Assembly: GCF_000383595.1 (NCBI RefSeq)
Contig: NZ_KB911581.1
Location: forward strand, 1,763,242-1,827,241
Direction: 5' to 3'
Length of the DNA stretch: 64,000 nucleotides
Source: Streptomyces bottropensis ATCC 25435
Lineage (GTDB): Bacteria; Actinomycetota; Actinomycetes; Streptomycetales; Streptomycetaceae
Made by a program: the position numbers and the translations under genes. Below are positions 9,177-17,106 of the stretch, one piece after another. Every line of letters starts with the position of its first letter. Within the stretch, counting starts at the first letter, position 1. The notes beneath the pieces are model-generated. The model worked only from the letters and a program-made list of their open reading frames with translations. It had not been told where the DNA came from and made no database searches.

Positions 9177-9241
9177 GGGCACGACCTCCTGCTGGCTACG
9201 TCGTTGTGGCCTTGGGTGGTGCCCGGTGACGGTACGAGGAA

Positions 9242-9256
9242 TGGTCTAGTCAGGTC
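9242..9256 (-). promoter_or_regulatory. DasR/GntR-like operator candidate before sugar ABC operon
   Basis: TGGTCTAGTCAGGTC contains the full left part TGGTCTAG of the DasR-responsive element (consensus TGGTCTAGACCA), but the right half-site has degenerated. Its position 66 bases before the binding-protein start suits a repressor site. Inference only. Confidence 0.35.
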
Positions 9257-9308
9257 AATGCGTCTGCACCGATCCCCGGGAGGGCCGCGGAGATCCGCCG
9301 GAAGGGCC

Positions 9309-9992
9309 CTACCCCTTCACCCACCGGTACTGCAGCTCCGGCCGCCCCACCTGCCCGTACTGCGGACTCCGCGCCGCCCGCCCCCCGTCCACCAGGTGCT
9401 CCAGGTACCGGCGGGCCGTGATGCGGGAGATGCCGACCGCCTCCGCGACGCCGGCCGCCGTCAGGCCCTCGCCCGCGTCGCGCAGGGTCACCGTCACCCG
9501 CTCCAGGGTCGGCGCGCTCAGCCCCTTCGGCAGGGCCGCCGGGCCCGGGGCCCGCAGGGTCGCCAGGGCGCGGTCCACCTCGTCCTGGCCACTCGCCTCG
9601 CCGGCCGCCGCGTGGAACTCGGCGTAGCGGATCAGACGGTCGCGCAGGGTCGCGAACGTGAAGGGTTTCAGGACGTACTGGACCACGCCCAGCGACACGC
9701 CCTCGCGCACCACCGTCAGGTCCCGGGCCGACGTCACCGCTATCACGTCCGCGTGATGGCCGGCCGCGCGCAGGGAGCGGGCCAGCTGCAGACCGTGCAC
9801 GTCCGGGAGATGGAGGTCCAGCAGCAGCAGGTCCACCGGCATACGGTCCAGCGCGCGCCGCGCCTCCGCGCCCGTGTGCGCCTTGCCGACCGCCGTGAAG
9901 CCGGGGACGCGGCCGACGTACATCATGTGCGCGTCGGCGGCCACGGGGTCGTCCTCGACGACCAGGACTCTGATGGGATCGGCACCGGTCAT
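9309..9992 (-). CDS. Response regulator, DcuR/CitB family
   Basis: Receiver of a two-component system, 227 residues. The receiver domain occupies residues 7-122, with acidic cluster EDD at 13-15, phosphoacceptor Asp59 in LLLLDLHLPD and conserved Lys109 in LKPF. The C-terminal region contains a helix-turn-helix (LTAAGVAEAVGISRITARRYLEHL), the arrangement of regulators that respond to C4-dicarboxylates or citrate. Its ATG overlaps the stop of the sensor kinase gene (ATGA), so kinase and regulator are co-translated. The divergent DctA-type symporter is the likely target. Confidence 0.93.
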   Translation of the reverse strand: MTGADPIRVLVVEDDPVAADAHMMYVGRVPGFTAVGKAHTGAEARRALDRMPVDLLLLDLHLPDVHGLQLARSLRAAGHHADVIAVTSARDLTVVREGVSLGVVQYVLKPFTFATLRDRLIRYAEFHAAAGEASGQDEVDRALATLRAPGPAALPKGLSAPTLERVTVTLRDAGEGLTAAGVAEAVGISRITARRYLEHLVDGGRAARSPQYGQVGRPELQYRWVKG

Positions 9993-11707
9993 ACGTCGTC
10001 GCCTCCAGCCACAGTGGCCCGAGGGGCCTGGACAGCCTTGTCCCGCACGGCCGGGACCGTCCGGTCGCCGCCGCCCGCGCCCAGCGGCAGCCGCACCTCG
10101 AACCGGGCCCCGCCCCCGGCCGCCTCCGACACGGTCAGCGTTCCGCCGTGGCGGCGCGCGGTCTGCCGTACGAGGGCCAGACCCAGCCCCCGGCCGCCGG
10201 GGCCCGCGGGCTTCGTCGAGAAGCCGCGCTCGAACACGGCCTCCGCGTGGGCCGGGTTGATGCCGCTGCCGGTGTCCGACACCCGCAGCACCAGCACGGG
10301 GTCGTCCACCGGTCCGTCCGCGCCGTCCGGCGGGCAGGTCTCGTCCGTGTACGCCGTCACCGTCACCCTCGCCCCCACCGAACCCTGCGCCGCGTCCACC
10401 GCGTTGTCGATCAGGTTGCCCAGGACCGTCACCAGGTCACGCGCGGGCAGCGACTGCGGGAGCAGGCCGTCGTCGATGCGGCTGTCCTCGGACACCACCA
10501 GCTCCACGCCCCGCTCGTTCGCCTGGGCCGCCTTGCCCAGCAGCAGGGCCGCCAGCACCGGTTCGCTCACCGCCGCGACGACCTTGTCCGTGAGGGCCTG
10601 CGCCAGTTCCAGTTCCGCCGTCGCGAAGTCGATCGCCTCGTCCGAGCGGCCCAGTTCGATGAGCGACACGACCGTGTGGAGGCGGTTCGCGGCCTCGTGC
10701 GCCTGCGAGCGCAGCGCCTCGGTGAAACCGCGCTCGGAGTTCAACTCGCCCGTGAGGGACTGCAGTTCCGTCACGTCCCGCAGCGTGACCACCGTGCCCC
10801 GGCGCTGGCCTCCCGACACCAGGGAGGTGTTCACCACGAGCACCCGTTCGGCGGTGAGGAGCACCTCGTCCACCCGGGGCTCGGAGGACAGCAGGGCGCC
10901 CGTCAGCGGGGCCGGCAGGTTCAGGTCCGCCACCGAGCGGCCGACCACGTCGTCCGTCACCCCCAGCAGCTCCCGGGCCCCGTCGTTGATGAGCGCCACC
11001 CGGTACTGCCCGTCGAGCATCAGCAGGCCCTCGCGCACGGCGTGCAGGGCGGCCTGGTGATAGTCGTGCATGTTGCTCAGCTCGGCGGCGTTCATGTTGT
11101 GCGTGTGGCGGCGCAGGCGGGCGTTGACGACGTAGGTGCCCATGCCGCCGAGGGCCAGCGCACCGAAGGCGACGCCCATGAGGGCCGTGAGCTGTTCCTG
11201 GACCCGGTCGCTGATCGCCTGGACCCGGATACCGGCGCTGACCAGGCCGATGACCTTGCCGTTCTCCATGATCGGGGTGACCGCGCGAACCGACGGGCCG
11301 AGGGTGCCCGTATAGGTCTCGGTGATCGAACCGCCCTGCCGCGCCTTCTCTATGTGGCCGAGGAAGTGCTCACCGATCCGGTCGGGGTCCGGGTGCGTCC
11401 AGCGGATGCCGTCGGGGGTCATGATCGTCACGAAGTCGACGCCGGCGTGCCGCTGCACCTCGGTGGCGTACGGCTGGAGCCGCGCGGTGGGATCGGCGGT
11501 GCGGATCGCCGCCCGGACCGAGGGGGCGTCGGCGACGGTGGCCGCGACGGCGAGGGCCTGGCGGGTTCCCGCCTCCTCCGCCTGCGAGCGGTCGCTGACG
11601 TAGGTGAACAGCGCGTATCCGGCCAGGAGGGCGGCGATGAGCACCGCCTGCACGGCGAAGAGCTGGCCGGCCAGGCTGCGGGGGCGGAGGCGGTGCGGGA
11701 CGCGCAT
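9989..11707 (-). CDS. Sensor histidine kinase, DcuS/CitA family
   Basis: Membrane sensor of 572 residues. A transmembrane helix near residues 17-36 is followed by an extracytoplasmic Cache/PAS-like sensor (LQPYATEVQRHAGVDFVTIM, WTHPDPDRIGEHFLG). A second helix (LMGVAFGALALGGMGTYVV) then leads to a cytoplasmic PAS domain (GLLMLDGQYRVALINDGA). The phosphoacceptor His is in SQAHEAANRLHTVVSL, matching the SpoB-type H-box of CitA/DcuS kinases. The ATPase shows the N-box LGNLIDNAVDAA, the G1 box VSDTGSGI and the G2 box GRGLGLALVRQ. ATG at 11707 is preferred although no clear ribosome site is visible. Likely senses C4-dicarboxylates. Confidence 0.93.
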   Translation of the reverse strand: MRVPHRLRPRSLAGQLFAVQAVLIAALLAGYALFTYVSDRSQAEEAGTRQALAVAATVADAPSVRAAIRTADPTARLQPYATEVQRHAGVDFVTIMTPDGIRWTHPDPDRIGEHFLGHIEKARQGGSITETYTGTLGPSVRAVTPIMENGKVIGLVSAGIRVQAISDRVQEQLTALMGVAFGALALGGMGTYVVNARLRRHTHNMNAAELSNMHDYHQAALHAVREGLLMLDGQYRVALINDGARELLGVTDDVVGRSVADLNLPAPLTGALLSSEPRVDEVLLTAERVLVVNTSLVSGGQRRGTVVTLRDVTELQSLTGELNSERGFTEALRSQAHEAANRLHTVVSLIELGRSDEAIDFATAELELAQALTDKVVAAVSEPVLAALLLGKAAQANERGVELVVSEDSRIDDGLLPQSLPARDLVTVLGNLIDNAVDAAQGSVGARVTVTAYTDETCPPDGADGPVDDPVLVLRVSDTGSGINPAHAEAVFERGFSTKPAGPGGRGLGLALVRQTARRHGGTLTVSEAAGGGARFEVRLPLGAGGGDRTVPAVRDKAVQAPRATVAGGDDV

Positions 11708-11862
11708 GGCAACAGTCTGCACGCACGGGTTGGCGTGAACTAAATGAACGGAAGGGTGACCGCCCTCACAGGGCGGGGGATAGTCAGCGCATCGGCTCGT
11801 CCAGCACATGGACACCGACACGGAGTACGACTCCCGCACCGGGACCTCTACCCCGAGCCGCC

Positions 11863-12131
11863 GGGAGCCCGTCTCCCACCCCAGGGAGGCACCTCTCCCA
11901 CCACCGGGAGCCCCCCAGCTCCCAACCGCCGGAAGCCCCCCAGCCTCCGGCCCGGAAGCCCGCCGGCTTCCACCGCCGGGAGCCCCGGCTCCCACACCCC
12001 ACGGGAGCCCCGTTCCCACCGCCGCCGGAAGTCCCCCAGCTGCCGGCTCCGGGAGCCCGCCGGCTCCCGACCCCGGGAGCCGGTCTCCCACCCGGGAACC
12101 CGCCGGTTCCCACCCTGGGAGACCGTCTCCC
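11863..12131. repeat. Array of about twelve small palindromes with compensatory changes
   Basis: Within the 493-base spacer between the sensor kinase and the symporter are repeated units of the form GGGAGCC-CGCC-GGCTCCC separated by a few C-rich bases. Perfect 7-bp stems occur at 11954-11971 (GGAAGCC/GGCTTCC), 11978-11993 (GGGAGCC/GGCTCCC), 12051-12068 (the same pair) and 12094-12111 (GGGAACC/GGTTCCC). Perfect 6-bp stems occur at 11906-11923 (GGGAGC/GCTCCC) and 12117-12131 (GGGAGA/TCTCCC). Shorter 5-bp stems lie at 11863-11877, 11884-11899, 12003-12017 (with one G-T pair) and 12075-12089; units near 11931 and 12027 are imperfect. Substitutions on one arm are matched on the other. No credible reading frame runs through it. 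The rest of the spacer (11708-11862) shows nothing recognisable. Confidence 0.85.
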
Positions 12132-12200
12132 GAATTCCCCCGGTCGTGAGCCGCACGCCGGAACAGCGAGCCGACGACGTCGTCGACGAGGAGGGCAGCC

Positions 12201-13577
12201 GTGGCCAGCAGCACCCATACGGCACCTACCGCTCCCGCCAAGCGGGACCGCACCCACTACCTGTACATCGCCGTGATCGTGGCTGTGGCCATCGGCATCG
12301 CCGTGGGCCTCATCGCCCCGGACTTCGCCGTCGAGCTCAAGCCCATCGGCACCGGCTTCGTGAACCTGATCAAGATGATGATCTCGCCGATCATCTTCTG
12401 CACGATCGTGCTGGGCATCGGCTCCGTACGGAAGGCCGCGAAGGTCGGCGCCGTCGGCGGTATCGCCCTCGCCTACTTCACGGTGATGTCGCTGGTCGCC
12501 CTCGGTATCGGCCTGGTCGTCGGCAACATCGTCGAGCCGGGCACCGGCCTCGCGGTCACCGACGCGATCAAGGAGACCGGCCAGGCGCAGGTGTCGGCCG
12601 AGGCCAAGGACACCACCGAGTTCCTGCTCGGCATCATCCCGACGACGATCGTCTCCGCCTTCACCGGCGGCGAGGTCCTCCAGACGCTGCTCGTCGCGCT
12701 GCTCGCCGGTTTCGCGCTCCAGGCCATGGGTGACGCCGGTCAGCCGGTCCTGCGCGGTGTCGAGCACATCCAGCGCCTCGTCTTCCGCATCCTCGCCATG
12801 GTGATGTGGGCCGCCCCGATCGGTGCCTTCGGCGCCATGGCGGCCGTCGTCGGCTCCGCCGGTCTGGACGCGCTCAAGAGCCTCGCCGTCCTGATGCTCG
12901 GGTTCTACGCCACCTGCTTCCTCTTCGTCTTCATCGTTCTCGCCGCGCTGCTGCGGATCGTCGCCGGCATGAACATCCTCTCGCTGTTCAAGTACCTGGG
13001 CCGTGAGTTCCTGCTGATCCTGTCCACCTCCTCCTCCGAGTCGGCGCTGCCGCGCCTCATCGCGAAGATGGAGCACCTGGGTGTCAGCAAGCCCGTCGTC
13101 GGTATCACCGTCCCGACCGGCTACTCCTTCAACCTCGACGGCACCATGATCTACATGACCATGGCGTCCCTGTTCATCGCCGACGCCATGGGTACGCCGA
13201 TGTCGGTCGGGGAGCAGATCCCGCTGCTGCTCTTCCTGCTGGTGGCCTCCAAGGGCGCGGCCGGTGTCACCGGCGCGGGTCTGGCCACCCTCGCGGGCGG
13301 TCTGCAGTCCCACAAGCCGGCCCTGGTGGACGGTATCGGCCTCATCGTCGGCATCGACCGCTTCATGAGCGAGGCCCGCGCCCTCACCAACTTCGCGGGC
13401 AACGCGGTCGCCACGGTCCTCATCGGCACCTGGACCAAGGAGATCGACAGGGAGCGCGTCGACCAGGTCCTCGCCGGACAGCTGCCCTTCGACGAGAAGA
13501 CGCTGCTGGACGACGGGCACGGTTCCGCGGCGCCCGCGGCCGAGCCCGACGGCGAGAAGGAACTCGCCAAGGCGTGA
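12201..13577 (+). CDS. dctA: Sodium/proton:C4-dicarboxylate symporter (DctA-type)
   Basis: Membrane importer of succinate, fumarate or malate, 458 residues, of the DAACS (glutamate/dicarboxylate:cation) family. Diagnostic motifs are the serine-rich hairpin loop SSSESALPRL, the ion/substrate site NLDGTMIYM, the second re-entrant loop SKGAAGVTGAG and GIDRFMSEARALTNFAGN. The GTG start has GAGGAGGG 6 bases upstream. It is divergent from a DcuS/DcuR-type two-component system, the standard regulatory pairing for this transporter. The palindrome array ends about 70 bases before the start, probably within the leader or promoter region. Two strong hairpins follow the stop codon. Confidence 0.93.
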   Translation: MASSTHTAPTAPAKRDRTHYLYIAVIVAVAIGIAVGLIAPDFAVELKPIGTGFVNLIKMMISPIIFCTIVLGIGSVRKAAKVGAVGGIALAYFTVMSLVALGIGLVVGNIVEPGTGLAVTDAIKETGQAQVSAEAKDTTEFLLGIIPTTIVSAFTGGEVLQTLLVALLAGFALQAMGDAGQPVLRGVEHIQRLVFRILAMVMWAAPIGAFGAMAAVVGSAGLDALKSLAVLMLGFYATCFLFVFIVLAALLRIVAGMNILSLFKYLGREFLLILSTSSSESALPRLIAKMEHLGVSKPVVGITVPTGYSFNLDGTMIYMTMASLFIADAMGTPMSVGEQIPLLLFLLVASKGAAGVTGAGLATLAGGLQSHKPALVDGIGLIVGIDRFMSEARALTNFAGNAVATVLIGTWTKEIDRERVDQVLAGQLPFDEKTLLDDGHGSAAPAAEPDGEKELAKA

Positions 13578-13613
13578 CGCGCCCCGGAGGGGCCCAAGGC
13601 CCCCCCGAGAACC

Positions 13614-13654
13614 CCGTACGGCCGGGTCCTCCCCCCGTAGACCCGGCCGTACGG
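13614..13654 (+). terminator. Strong hairpin terminator after dctA
   Basis: A perfect 15-bp stem: arms 13614-13628 and 13640-13654 (CCGTACGGCCGGGTC and its complement) around an 11-base loop beginning CTCCCCCC. There is no long T run, as is usual in Streptomyces. Confidence 0.8.
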
Positions 13655-13689
13655 TTCCAGGACACACAACTGAACAGCTTCCCAGAACA

Positions 13690-13730
13690 CCGAGCGGCCA
13701 GGTCCTCCCCCTATAGACCTGGCCGCTCGG
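13690..13730 (+). terminator. Second, paralogous hairpin terminator
   Basis: A perfect 15-bp stem: arms 13690-13704 (CCGAGCGGCCAGGTC) and 13716-13730, with an 11-base loop beginning CTCCCCC. Loop and stem base are nearly the same as in the hairpin 76 bases earlier, but stem differences are compensated on both arms, so the two look like a diverged duplication. CTTTCG follows the stem. Confidence 0.8.
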
Positions 13731-13760
13731 CTTTCGCCGTCGTGGTGCGCGGGCTTTCCC

Positions 13761-13774
13761 TGACGTCGGCGTCA
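13761..13774 (+). promoter_or_regulatory. Dyad in front of merR gene, possible autoregulatory operator
   Basis: TGACG (13761-13765) and CGTCA (13770-13774) form an inverted repeat with a 4-base centre, ending 17 bases before the merR start. MerR regulators commonly bind dyads inside their own promoter. The -35/-10 elements are not clear. Confidence 0.4.
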
Positions 13775-13791
13775 AGGAATACCGTTCTCGT

Positions 13792-14220
13792 ATGCGCATC
13801 GGGGAGCTGGCGGAACGCGCCGGGACGACGACACGGGCTCTGCGGTACTACGAGGCGCGGGGGCTGTTGCCCGCGCGGCGGGCCGGGAACGGCTACCGGA
13901 CGTACGACGAGGCGGACCTGAGGCTGCTGCGGCAGATCCGGACGCTGCAGGACTTCGGGTTCGACCTGGAGGAGACGCGGCCGTTCGTGGAGTGTCTGCG
14001 GGCGGGGCATCCGCAGGGCGACTCGTGCCCGGCGTCGCTGGCGGTGTACCGGCGGAAGCTGGACGAACTCGACGCGCTGATCGGTGAGTTGGCGGCCGTG
14101 CGGGCGTCGGTCGGCGAGCAGTTGGCGCGGGCCGAACGGGCACGGGAGCGGCTGGCGGCCGAGGCGGAGGTTCCGGGGGGCCCGGAGCCGGAGTGTGAAC
14201 TGGGAGGCGGACAGCTGTGA
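13792..14220 (+). CDS. MerR-family transcriptional regulator
   Basis: A 142-residue regulator. The N-terminal winged-helix domain is complete (MRIGELAERAGTTTRALRYY, then EARGLLPARRAGNGYRTYDE), followed by a long dimerisation helix (YRRKLDELDALIGELAAVRA). Cysteines near residues 67, 79 and 137 are scattered and do not form an obvious metal or SoxR-type cluster. The stop codon overlaps the GTG of the thioredoxin gene (GTGA), so the two are co-translated. This suggests that the regulator controls the thioredoxin and responds to thiol or drug stress. Confidence 0.93.
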   Translation: MRIGELAERAGTTTRALRYYEARGLLPARRAGNGYRTYDEADLRLLRQIRTLQDFGFDLEETRPFVECLRAGHPQGDSCPASLAVYRRKLDELDALIGELAAVRASVGEQLARAERARERLAAEAEVPGGPEPECELGGGQL

Positions 14221-14549
14221 TCAGGGCGGCCGGTGTGGCAGAGGTGACGGACGCGGACTTCGAGGCGGAGGTGATCGGGGCGGAGCTGCCGGTACTGGTG
14301 GAGTTCACCGCCGACTGGTGTCCGCCCTGCCGGCAGATGGGTCCGGTGCTCAGCGCCCTCGCCGCCGAGGAGGGCGGGCGGCTGAAGGTGGTGCAGCTGG
14401 ACGTGGACACCAGTCCGGAGACGACCAACGCGTACCGGGTGATGTCGATGCCGACGTTCATGGTGTTCAAGGGCGGTGAGCCGCTGAAGTCCATGGTCGG
14501 CGCGCGGCCGAAGCGGCGGCTGCTGGACGAACTCGCCGACGTGCTCTGA
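14217..14549 (+). CDS. Thioredoxin-family protein
   Basis: Cytosolic thiol-disulfide reductase of 110 residues. The active site is WCPPC in FTADWCPPCRQMGPVL, where canonical thioredoxin has WCGPC. The cis-proline stretch is MSMPTFMVFKGG. The Pro in place of Gly should alter the redox potential, so it may be a thioredoxin-like rather than housekeeping enzyme. The GTG start overlaps the merR stop by 4 bases. No signal peptide. Confidence 0.92.
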   Translation: MIRAAGVAEVTDADFEAEVIGAELPVLVEFTADWCPPCRQMGPVLSALAAEEGGRLKVVQLDVDTSPETTNAYRVMSMPTFMVFKGGEPLKSMVGARPKRRLLDELADVL

Positions 14550-14565
14550 AACCCTGACGTATACA

Positions 14566-14601
14566 GGAAATCCCCCGAGCAATTGCGCTCGGGGGATTTC
14601 C
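14566..14601 (+). terminator. Terminator after merR-thioredoxin operon
   Basis: A perfect 15-bp stem: GGAAATCCCCCGAGC at 14566-14580 and its complement at 14587-14601, with a 6-base loop, 16 bases after the thioredoxin stop. The strongest single terminator in this part of the window. Confidence 0.85.
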
Positions 14602-14621
14602 TTGCGTATATTTGATGGTTC

Positions 14622-14645
14622 GCGACTTCAATCTTATTGAGTCGC
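14622..14645 (+). promoter_or_regulatory. AT-rich inverted repeat upstream of helD
   Basis: GCGACTTCAAT (14622-14632) and ATTGAGTCGC (14636-14645) pair over ten bases with one bulged T. It lies in a locally AT-rich stretch about 45 bases before the helicase start. The position suits an operator or promoter element. It does not resemble the rifampicin-associated element I know for HelR genes. Confidence 0.4.
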
Positions 14646-14687
14646 AGAGAAGTTCAGTGAGCACAGTATATCCGGGCGGGAGTGGAA

Positions 14688-16961
14688 TTGTCAAACACCG
14701 GCTATTCGCACGATGAATTGCGGCGCGAGCAGGAATTCATCGACGGGGTGTACGCCCGGGTGGACGCCCTGCGCGGTGAGACCGAGGGCTCGGTCACGGA
14801 CGCGCTCGCCCAGGGCAACACGCCCATGCAGGCCCGTCTGGAGCGGGACATCCTCGTCGCCGAGCGCTCGGGGCTGCTGGCCGCGCTGAACGCCGTCGAC
14901 GGTTCGCTCTGCTTCGGCCGGCTCGACCTCGCCGACGGGGGCGTCCACCACATCGGCCGCATCGGGCTGCGGGAGGACGACGCCGAGCGCACACCGATCC
15001 TCATCGACTGGCGCGCCGACGTCGCCCGCCCCTTCTACCTCGCCACCGGCCACACCCCGATGGGTCTGCGCCGCCGCCGGCACCTGACCACCGAGGGCCG
15101 CCGGGTGACCGCCCTGCACGACGAGATCCTCGACCTCGGCGACGCCACCCGCACCGGCTACGAGGACCCCACCGGCGACGCCGTCCTGCTCGCCGCCCTC
15201 GACTCCGCCCGCACCGGCCGCATGGGCGACATCGTGCAGACCATCCAGGCCGAGCAGGACCGCATCATCCGCGCCCCGCACCAGGGCGTGATGGTCGTCG
15301 AGGGCGGCCCCGGCACGGGCAAGACCGCCGTCGCCCTGCACCGGGCCGCCTTCCTCCTCTACGAGCAGCGCGAACTCCTCGCCAAGCGCGCCGTCCTCGT
15401 CGTCGGCCCCAACCCCGCCTTCCTCGGCTACATCGGCGAGGTGCTCCCCTCGCTGGGCGAGACGGGCGTCCTGCTGTCCACCGTCGGCGAGCTGTTCCCC
15501 GGCGTGCGGGCGACCGCGGCCGACACCCCGCGGGCGGCCCGGGTGAAGGGAAGCGCCGCCATGGCGGAGGTGCTCGCGGCCGTCGTACGGGACCGGCAGA
15601 CCCTGCCCGACCCGGTCGTCGCCATCGAGCACGACCGGGAGATCCTCATGCTCGACGACGACCTCGTCCGGGTCGCCCGCGAGCGCACCCGTGAGGCGAA
15701 ACTCCCGCACAACGCCGCCCGTGAGTACTTCGAGGGCCACATCCTCAACACCCTCACGGAGATGGTCGCCGAACGCATCGGCACCGACCCGTACGACGGC
15801 TCCAACCTCCTGGACGCCAGTGACATCACCCAGATCCGCGACGAGCTGGCCGAGAACCCCGAGGTCTGGGCCGCCATCGGCCGGCTGTGGCCCCGGATCA
15901 CCCCGCGCCGCCTGATCGCCGACTTCCTCGCCGAGCCGGACGCGTACCTCTCCCCGGAGGACGCCGACGCCGTACGCCGTCCCGTCACCCGGGCATGGAC
16001 CGTCGCCGACGTTCCCCTGCTCGACGAGGCCGCCGAACTGCTCGGCGAGGACGACCGGTTGGCGCGGGCGCGGGCCGAGCGCGAGCGGGAGACACAGATC
16101 GCGTACGCGCAGGGCGTGCTGGAGGTGTCGTACGCCTCCCGGACGTACGAGTTCGAGGACAAGGAGGACAGCGACCCCGACAGCTCGGAGGTGCTGTCCG
16201 CGCACGACATCATCGACGCCGAGCGGTTCGCCGAGCGGCACGAGGAGGACGACCACCGCAGCGCCGCCGAGCGGGCGGCGGCCGACCGGACCTGGGCGTT
16301 CGGGCACATCATCGTCGACGAGGCGCAGGAGTTGTCGCCGATGGCCTGGCGGCTGCTGATGCGACGCTCCCCGACCCGCTCGATGACCCTCGTCGGCGAC
16401 CCGGCCCAGACCGCGGAGGCCGCGGGCGTCGGCTCCTGGGCCGACATCCTCGCTCCGTACGTCCAGGACCGCTGGGAGCACACCCGGCTCGGCGTCAACT
16501 ACCGCACCCCCGCCGAGATCATGGCCGTCGCGGCCGCGGTCGTCCGCGCCGAGCGGCCGGACTTCGAGCCGCCCAGCTCCGTACGGTCCACGGGTGTACG
16601 GCCCTGGGCGCGGCGCGCGGCGGCGAAGGAGCTGCCCGCCGAGGTGGCCAAGGCGGCGGCCGAACTGACCCCCGCCGAGGGGCGGCTCGCCGTCATCGCG
16701 CCGCGCGAACTGCACCGGGCGCTCGCGGCCCGGCTGGACGGGGTGACGGCGGGCGCGGAACCCGACCTGACCAGGACCGTCGTTCTCCTCGACCCCCGGC
16801 AGGCCAAGGGCCTGGAGTTCGACTCCGTCCTCGTCGTCGAGCCGGGGCGCCTCGGCACCAGCGATCTGTACGTCGCGCTGACCCGGGCGACCCAGGCGCT
16901 CGGCGTCGTCCACGCGGAGGACCTGCCCCGGGCGCTCGGGGAGGAACTGACGCCGGCGTGA
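14688..16961 (+). CDS. helD: HelD-type UvrD/Rep-like helicase associated with RNA polymerase
   Basis: About 757 residues of the HelD family: superfamily-1 ATPases that bind RNA polymerase and release it from nucleic acid. The N-terminal arm is helical (HDELRREQEFIDGVYARVDA). Motif I is GGPGTGKTAVALHRAAFLL, motif II VDEAQELSPMAWRLLMRR, motif III LVGDPAQT, motif IV VNYRTP, motif V QAKGLEFDSVLVVEP and motif VI YVALTRATQ. TTG at 14688 is preferred because the GGGCGGGAG site (14674-14682) overlaps the alternative GTG at 14682. Flanked by terminators, so it is monocistronic. Whether it is the housekeeping HelD or a rifampicin-resistance HelR cannot be decided, but no clear HelR-type promoter element was seen. 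Confidence 0.88.
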   Translation: MSNTGYSHDELRREQEFIDGVYARVDALRGETEGSVTDALAQGNTPMQARLERDILVAERSGLLAALNAVDGSLCFGRLDLADGGVHHIGRIGLREDDAERTPILIDWRADVARPFYLATGHTPMGLRRRRHLTTEGRRVTALHDEILDLGDATRTGYEDPTGDAVLLAALDSARTGRMGDIVQTIQAEQDRIIRAPHQGVMVVEGGPGTGKTAVALHRAAFLLYEQRELLAKRAVLVVGPNPAFLGYIGEVLPSLGETGVLLSTVGELFPGVRATAADTPRAARVKGSAAMAEVLAAVVRDRQTLPDPVVAIEHDREILMLDDDLVRVARERTREAKLPHNAAREYFEGHILNTLTEMVAERIGTDPYDGSNLLDASDITQIRDELAENPEVWAAIGRLWPRITPRRLIADFLAEPDAYLSPEDADAVRRPVTRAWTVADVPLLDEAAELLGEDDRLARARAERERETQIAYAQGVLEVSYASRTYEFEDKEDSDPDSSEVLSAHDIIDAERFAERHEEDDHRSAAERAAADRTWAFGHIIVDEAQELSPMAWRLLMRRSPTRSMTLVGDPAQTAEAAGVGSWADILAPYVQDRWEHTRLGVNYRTPAEIMAVAAAVVRAERPDFEPPSSVRSTGVRPWARRAAAKELPAEVAKAAAELTPAEGRLAVIAPRELHRALAARLDGVTAGAEPDLTRTVVLLDPRQAKGLEFDSVLVVEPGRLGTSDLYVALTRATQALGVVHAEDLPRALGEELTPA

Positions 16962-16976
16962 GGCCGACGGCGGGAG

Positions 16977-17002
16977 CCGTCTGCCTGCTAGCGGGCAGAC
17001 GG
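16977..17002 (+). terminator. Terminator after helD
   Basis: CCGTCTGCC at 16977-16985 pairs with GGCAGACGG at 16994-17002 (9 bp, 8-base loop), 15 bases after the helD stop. Confidence 0.65.
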
Positions 17003-17106
17003 TGTTCCGGTCACCGTCACCACCGGTGCATCGGGGATCACCAACCCGTAACAGTTCTGGTCATCGTCACTGCTTGTGCACGGTTCATGCGGTATGCGTG
17101 TCGGTC

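Noticed and set aside
7647..11060. A frame of about 1100 codons antisense to the sugar-binding protein, response regulator and kinase genes
   Set aside because: Low-complexity Arg/Gly/Val product crossing several recognised genes and their boundaries; typical antisense shadow.
11863..12131. CRISPR array or IS end in the palindrome cluster
   Set aside because: Units are 15-18 bp palindromes separated by a few bases, without unique 30-bp spacers, and no cas or transposase gene is near.
11744..13799. Long Pro/Arg/Ser-rich frames on both strands through the palindrome array and dctA
   Set aside because: They run opposite or out of phase with the well-supported symporter gene, show only codon-bias shadow composition and have no ribosome site.
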